A stretch of 64,000 nt of DNA from NCBI GenBank assembly GCA_000499405.2, contig HG738138.1, positions 14,075,208 to 14,139,207 on the forward strand, in the 5' to 3' direction. The DNA is from Onchocerca volvulus. Its lineage: Eukaryota; Nematoda; Chromadorea; Rhabditida; Onchocercidae. The notes under the pieces were generated by a model, which did not search any database, was not told the DNA's origin, and saw nothing but the letters and a program-made list of their open reading frames with translations. The position numbers and the translations under genes are program-made. This document shows positions 59,021 through 64,000 of the stretch, piece by piece. The first letter of the stretch is position 1; each line of letters begins with the position of its first letter.

Positions 59021-62000
59021 TTACTTTTACCTTTATAATGCCGAGTATCATTTAAAAAATTCTGAATGAGAAAAGGATATATGATAAGTAGCTTAATACG
59101 ACAGTTTTTACTTTTTTTTTTTGCTTTTATTGATTAGAAATATTACTTGCTTAGTTTGTAAATCAAAAAAAAAAAAGTACTTCTTTTTTCTTTATTCTAA
59201 TTTATTGATTTCAATTACTGATTTCATTCATCATCTTTTTTTGCTTCTCTTATTTTTCATGATTTTCGCAAAGTTTGAAATGTAAAGTAAAATTTTAAAA
59301 TTAAAGATTATGCAGAGTTATTATGTTATATGCCTGATACTATCCGAAAAATTGCTTTTTTATTGGCATTTGCATATTTCCATTTAACCTAAATGTTAAA
59401 TTATTATTTGGATGTGAAGTAAAACATTTGAAATATTTTTGCACTTTTTTTACCATTATAATTTACTAGATTTTCTTGGCGGTTATCGTTTTATCAGTTT
59501 TACTATCAATGGTAACATCATGAAATACAATTTGTCTCGATTATTATGCAAGCAAAAAGTATGTGCTATTTCATCGAAGTAATAAATTTCCAACATGAAA
59601 AAAATAGCAAATCAGGGAGCAAGAAAAAAAAGAAAAACGAAGATCACGCAACTGTTTACACCAATTCTCATATCTATTGTTTACTATTGTGCCTTAAGTC
59701 AACCATATCCAAAATAAAGTATCCTAACAAAATTTTTTCTGTAAGATGGCAAAAAGCATTAAAAAACCGCATAATATATTACAGCTATTTCAATGGGTTT
59801 TTATAGCATAAAAAATTATCACTCAAATTTTAATGTACAAATAATTTTTGATAGCTTTGTTTTTTATTTTTGTATTATCATTTAACTGTCGACTTTATTA
59901 TGATGCCATCAATTTGACTTAATACAATTTAATTTCAATTTTGTTCAATAATATAATTTTCATTTTAAATTATATAATTTTTCACGATACACACTGTAAG
60001 TTTCCGTGTATGTTTTATGATTATCATTTTGATATTATTATTATTACTTCAAAAGACGATGGCTCTACCTTTTAATTAATTAATATGTCATTTATTTCCA
60101 TTATATATATATATATAATATACATATTTGTATCACTTTCATATAAAATACTTGATTAAAGTCACAGCAACTTTGAAAAAAATCTAGCATTTTGAAGTAA
60201 TTGTTTGTTTTATCAAAAATGAAAGTGTAGAAAGACGGATTGATTATGAAGACTTTTACATCCTTCAGTCTTTATTATAAATCTTTAGCCATTCTCAATT
60301 AATATTAATATTTGCTTATTTTACCTCATCATTTTTAAAAAGAAAAAAGAAAGATGAAATTGACGAGTGAACAGAATGAACGAACATTTATGAACATTTA
60401 AATATAAATTAAATTATCTGAAGAAAGTCATGAATATAAAATATATCTAATAACTATTTAAACATAAATCAGTTGAACGTATTGTTTAATTATTGCATTA
60501 TTTCGATACTAACTTAAACATACAAAAAAAAGGTAAGATGCATCCTTCCTATAAGTGAAATAAATTACTAATATATGTTCAAGATACTTTTATGGTTGGG
60601 CTGCGAAATATTTTATTGTTAATAAAATTCTATTTTTCAGTTGAATATTTTGGAACATTAAAAAGATTCATTTATATCATTTGCGACAACCTGGGAAATA
60701 TTCGAAATATATGAAGTACATGTTAGATCAAAATTTGTTTTGAATTATTTTTTTGCTGATTAAAATTTGCGAGATCAAATATTTAGAAAAACATAATATT
60801 AAGTCAATTTTTCACTCTTCCAGTCTTTAAGAGCAAAAATTGATTTCTGCAAAGCAAGAGTATGTAATATGTTTTGTATTATTATATTTGGCTTGGATTT
60901 ATCGCACTAAAATTTCAAACTTGAATTTAACAAATTTATTCAAAAAGTGAACATTGATTTTGCAAGTTTTTCAAGTTGATGCATTTCAGAATGGATATCG
61001 TTTGCATTCATTATCCGCAAATTTTCAAGATAAAAAACAAAAGTCCGAAATTTAAATGAATTAAAATATTCATATTTGATTGCGCTTTTGTTAATTGCCA
61101 TAAGTCTGCATGCAATTCATATTTGAGGATTATTAATTCAATCATAATATTGCATTTTTCAGTCAGACTAATGTGTTTTTGAGATACTTAATAAACCAAA
61201 AGATTCCAAAAAATTTTATTTTATTATTTATGTTTGAAGTGAAAAAAATTTTGAGTAATTTTCCACAAAATTATTTTTATTGTTATTTTTGAAAATTAAA
61301 AAAATGCTTTATTGTTCTTCAATATCGACTCTTCTCAATATATTGTTAAACTTAATTTTAATAAATTTTTTGTTATATAGCTAGCAATCTCAAATTACAT
61401 CATTTTTTTCTTTTTTTAAATAATAGAGATAAAAATCTGTGATATCTGATAACTTGAGAAAAAATATAGGTCAATATTCTAATCTAGTATAAGTGCTAAT
61501 AATGTAATCATATTAAATTTATAAATGTATCCGATAATTAAATAATCTTAGAATTTGTAAGTATGTCATAAGCGATAGAAAGAAAACAAAAGCGGTGAGA
61601 AATGATAGGAATTTTTAAAGATAATGTTATGATAAATTGAGGGAACAATGAAATACTGAATTAACTTGTAATTGTTCCAGCGACTAATGCCGTCTAATGA
61701 CGATTTAATAATAGAGAGCATTTTTGTTTTAATGCATGAAATAAAACTTCTATATTATAATGTCGAATTCTTAAAATACTGCTAAAAAATAAAAAGTATT
61801 TTTGTTTTATCGGAGTTTTTATAATACATCTGTTATTATATTCAAACATTTCAATCATACCTACCGAATCAAAATAATAATTGTAAAGTCTAAAATTCCC
61901 CTTAGCATTCTCGAAATTTTACTATAAATTACTAAGCTTAACAAATATCTCATTCAGAACTTCAACGAAAAATTAAAATTTAAAATGTATAAATTGATTA

Positions 62001-62254
62001 CGCTATTGCAGCTGGAATAATTTTCAAAATATTCAATTCAAATCAAACAATTTCAATAATTAATTGATTTTATTTATTTTAATTCATTTAATCATCTGGA
62101 AAATGTTGGCACAACGAATTGTAACCGAAATGTTGCATATAATTTTGATGATTACAAATTAATAGCAGTAATCTATTGTTATATGTGTAAATATAATTCA
62201 GAATAATATGAATATAATTAAAAAAACTACCAAATAGGTATTCTTTTTCTTTTT
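59021..62254. other. AT-rich intergenic stretch
   Basis: 3' flank of the PB1-like gene, then AT-rich DNA with short homopolymers and a TA run at 60,101-60,118. No gene or clear repeat was recognised. Confidence 0.55.
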
Positions 62255-62797
62255 TTAGGAAATCGATAGCTTTTTAATGTGTTTGCTAGCACAAGATGCT
62301 TTAATGAGAGCCCTGATGCGCTCCTTCGATATTCGCTTCATGTTATTGATATTTATTTCTGTCACCATCTCATCGTTTGCTTCAAGTTTTCTGGTGCATT
62401 CATCAACGTCAGTATCATTTTCTGGTTCATCCGGAAGAACTTTTGCTTCGAAAACCCTAACAACACCACTAAATGTAGTTCCTGTTGTTTCATCCTGACC
62501 TTTACCCTTCAAAGCATTGTAATACTGAGACTGGTTGAGCAAGTTGTGCATCCCAAGAATACCAGCTAAATCAACGAGATCCTTTTCGGGTGCTTCATGC
62601 AGTGCTCCGTCCAAATCGTCCTCGTCATCCAGATCCAACTCTACTGGCATTTCCATTTTACCAGATTCCTTATCATTATTCTCTTTCGGCTCATAGATTT
62701 TCCCCCGTTTAATTCCTGGACTAAATGGCACCCATTCCTCCCAGTCTGCTTCTTGTTTTGCACTTTCCTCGAGGAATACCAATAGTTTATCCCTTTT
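62255..62797 (-). pseudogene. tmd-1: Tropomodulin fragment, intronless, truncated at both ends
   Basis: One open stretch encodes the middle of tropomodulin, the actin pointed-end capping protein. It contains KRDKLLVFLEESAK, DWEEWVPFSPGIKRGKIYEP, an acidic DLDDEDDLD stretch, DLAGILGMHNLLNQSQYYNALKGK and EININNMKRISKERIRALI, ending SKHIKKLSIS. It covers roughly residues 90-270 of a protein near 390. Upstream there is an in-frame TAG directly before KRDK and no start. Downstream it stops without a splice donor and runs into CTAAAAAAAGAAAAAG on the sense strand. About 540 nt without an intron is unusual here, where typical exons are 50-240 nt. A truncated retrocopy, or a partial duplication, fits best. 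The frame is intact, so it is recent. Confidence 0.75.
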
Positions 62798-63115
62798 CTA
62801 CTGCTTTTCCGCACATTGATTCTAATATAAATTGAACTTAATTTGATAAATTTCGATTTTATCCGTTAATTTCAATAACATATAAAATGATTCGTTCAGA
62901 ATTTGTCAGCTATTGCTAAGTTTCTATCTTAATTACTATAAAGCAGTAGAAAAAGTTCATATCGTAAAAAATTGCTCGGGTTCAAATTAGAAAATAGGAG
63001 CAACGATCAAAATGACATTCACCAGTTATTGAAATTTGATTACTGATTCAATGATTATATTTGCTACGTAAAAAAAAAGATCAAATGAAATAATCTATAC
63101 AAAAAAAATTTCAAA
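62798..63115. other. Intergenic, nothing recognised
   Basis: AT-rich. No coding or repeat signal beyond background. Confidence 0.5.
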
Positions 63116-63280
63116 TTCTTTATTGGTTGATTTGAAAATTTGAAACAACGTTGCATTCGAGCACATATTTTTATAAAGATAAAAGATAAAACGCGTGTTT
63201 AGGAACTTTCGGAGATTTAAGATATTGAACAAACGAACATTTCTAGTAAGGAATAAAAATTTATGCCAGCTATATCTATC
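63116..63280. mobile_element. Fragment of the Helitron-associated repeat
   Basis: AACAACGTTGCATTCGAGCACATATTTTTATA matches 28,606-28,645 directly. ACGCGTGTTTAGGAACTTTCGGAGATTTAAGAT matches 28,505-28,545 in reverse complement, and the segment ends CCAGCTAT like the candidate terminus near 28,385. It has no helicase and no GC-rich hairpin. Confidence 0.6.
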
Positions 63281-63420
63281 TTGATACCGCAGAATATTTG
63301 CTATCGTAATCATTATCTATTTGGCAATATAGAATCTTAACTAACGTGAATTGTTTTTATTAAGTTTTGTATATATATATATATAAAATTTACGGTAGCT
63401 GATATTCTACACTTTTAAAC

Positions 63421-63535
63421 AGTGTTAGCTACATAAACTGCACATATTTAGTATTGAGAGTTTTAGCTACCATAAACAGATGTAGTTAATATTGAAGAAT
63501 GTTTGCTAGAGTAAGCAATGAGTTTATATTTCATT
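63421..63535. repeat. Short tandem repeat, about three units of 38-43 bp
   Basis: GTGTTAGCTACATAAACTGCACATATTTAGTATTGAGA, GTTTTAGCTACCATAAACAGATGTAGTTAATATTGAAGA and ATGTTTGCTAGAGTAAGCAATGAG follow one another. A related unit lies near 63,290. Confidence 0.65.
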
Positions 63536-64000
63536 AAATAGCATCTAGAAAAGATAAACATTTATATTAAAAGCATATTTTCTACTCCGACAATGTTAAT
63601 TCAAATCATAGGATAGTATAAATTAATCCTATTCAAAAGTTTATTCAAATGATGCATGAATGGATATGAATTGTTGTTAAACTGATATGATTATACGACA
63701 ACGAATACGGAAAAATGTTCAGTTTATGAGCAAAAAGTTTAATGCGAACGTATGTTTATTTAAAAAAATTGGTAGCGTGTTAACTCATTAATCTGATGAT
63801 TTATAAAATTCATTCAGAAAGATCAAACATAAATTGAAGAGATGAATAGTTTTTCTTTCCTTTTTTTAGACTTATAAAAGGATAAATGAAGGCAAATGAT
63901 TTAATTAACGTAACTGAATGAATTAGGTGATTGAATGATAATAATAGAATATCAAGAATAATTTGTTTATTTTTCATCTGCATGAAAAGAGATTTTAAAG

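Noticed and set aside
62277..62569. Plus-strand frames of 73 and 96 residues
   Set aside because: Antisense shadows of the tropomodulin fragment.

Overview
The window looks like nuclear DNA from a nematode, most likely a spirurid or filarial species. It is very AT-rich, genes are split by short introns with TTTCAG acceptors, and candidate spliced-leader acceptors sit just upstream of several start codons. Recognisable proteins are of animal and nematode type: a complete SAS-6, ALG13, MCMBP and a piece of tropomodulin. A bacterial-type PurH fragment lies inside a repeat. That fits transfer from an endosymbiont such as Wolbachia, because nematode or animal ATIC would normally read GMNPHQ where this fragment reads GENPHQ. 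The species cannot be named from the sequence alone.

Layout. 0-3.5 kb: a 1.3 kb foldback element and a probable solo LTR. 3.6-10.2 kb: three minus-strand genes (a 90-residue protein of unknown function, ALG13 46 bp downstream, then a 13-exon SAS-6 of 489 residues). 11.4-12 kb: a second LTR-like segment. 12,828-19,735 and 36,285-43,192: two arms of a nearly perfect 6.9 kb inverted duplication. The 16.5 kb spacer between them holds MCMBP (20.8-26.0 kb, minus strand), two more members of a small secreted-peptide family, and a broken Helitron helicase (29.2-30.7 kb). 43.2-45.5 kb: a mosaic of older, diverged pieces of the same duplicated blocks. 45.5-56.9 kb: a gene-poor AT-rich desert with microsatellites and decayed tandem repeats. 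56.9-59.0 kb: a five-exon plus-strand gene with a PB1-like N-terminus. 62.3-62.8 kb: an intronless fragment of tropomodulin. 63.1-63.5 kb: a second piece of the Helitron-related repeat and a short tandem repeat.

The most interesting part is the inverted duplication with its secreted-peptide family. Four copies encode short peptides of 49-56 residues: a signal peptide, an aromatic/Gly mature region and, in three copies, a C-terminal GKKK. Two copies are in the identical arms. One copy (34 kb) shares exactly its intron, second exon and 3' flank with the arms while its first exon has diverged. One copy (28 kb) has an altered splice donor that produces an early stop. The flanking blocks have been duplicated repeatedly, giving the signature of a fast-evolving tandem/inverted multigene locus. 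A lone N in one arm, and identical tracts that stop at junctions, mean an assembly artefact must be excluded. Housekeeping genes on either side (SAS-6, ALG13, MCMBP) appear unrelated in function to the peptide locus.
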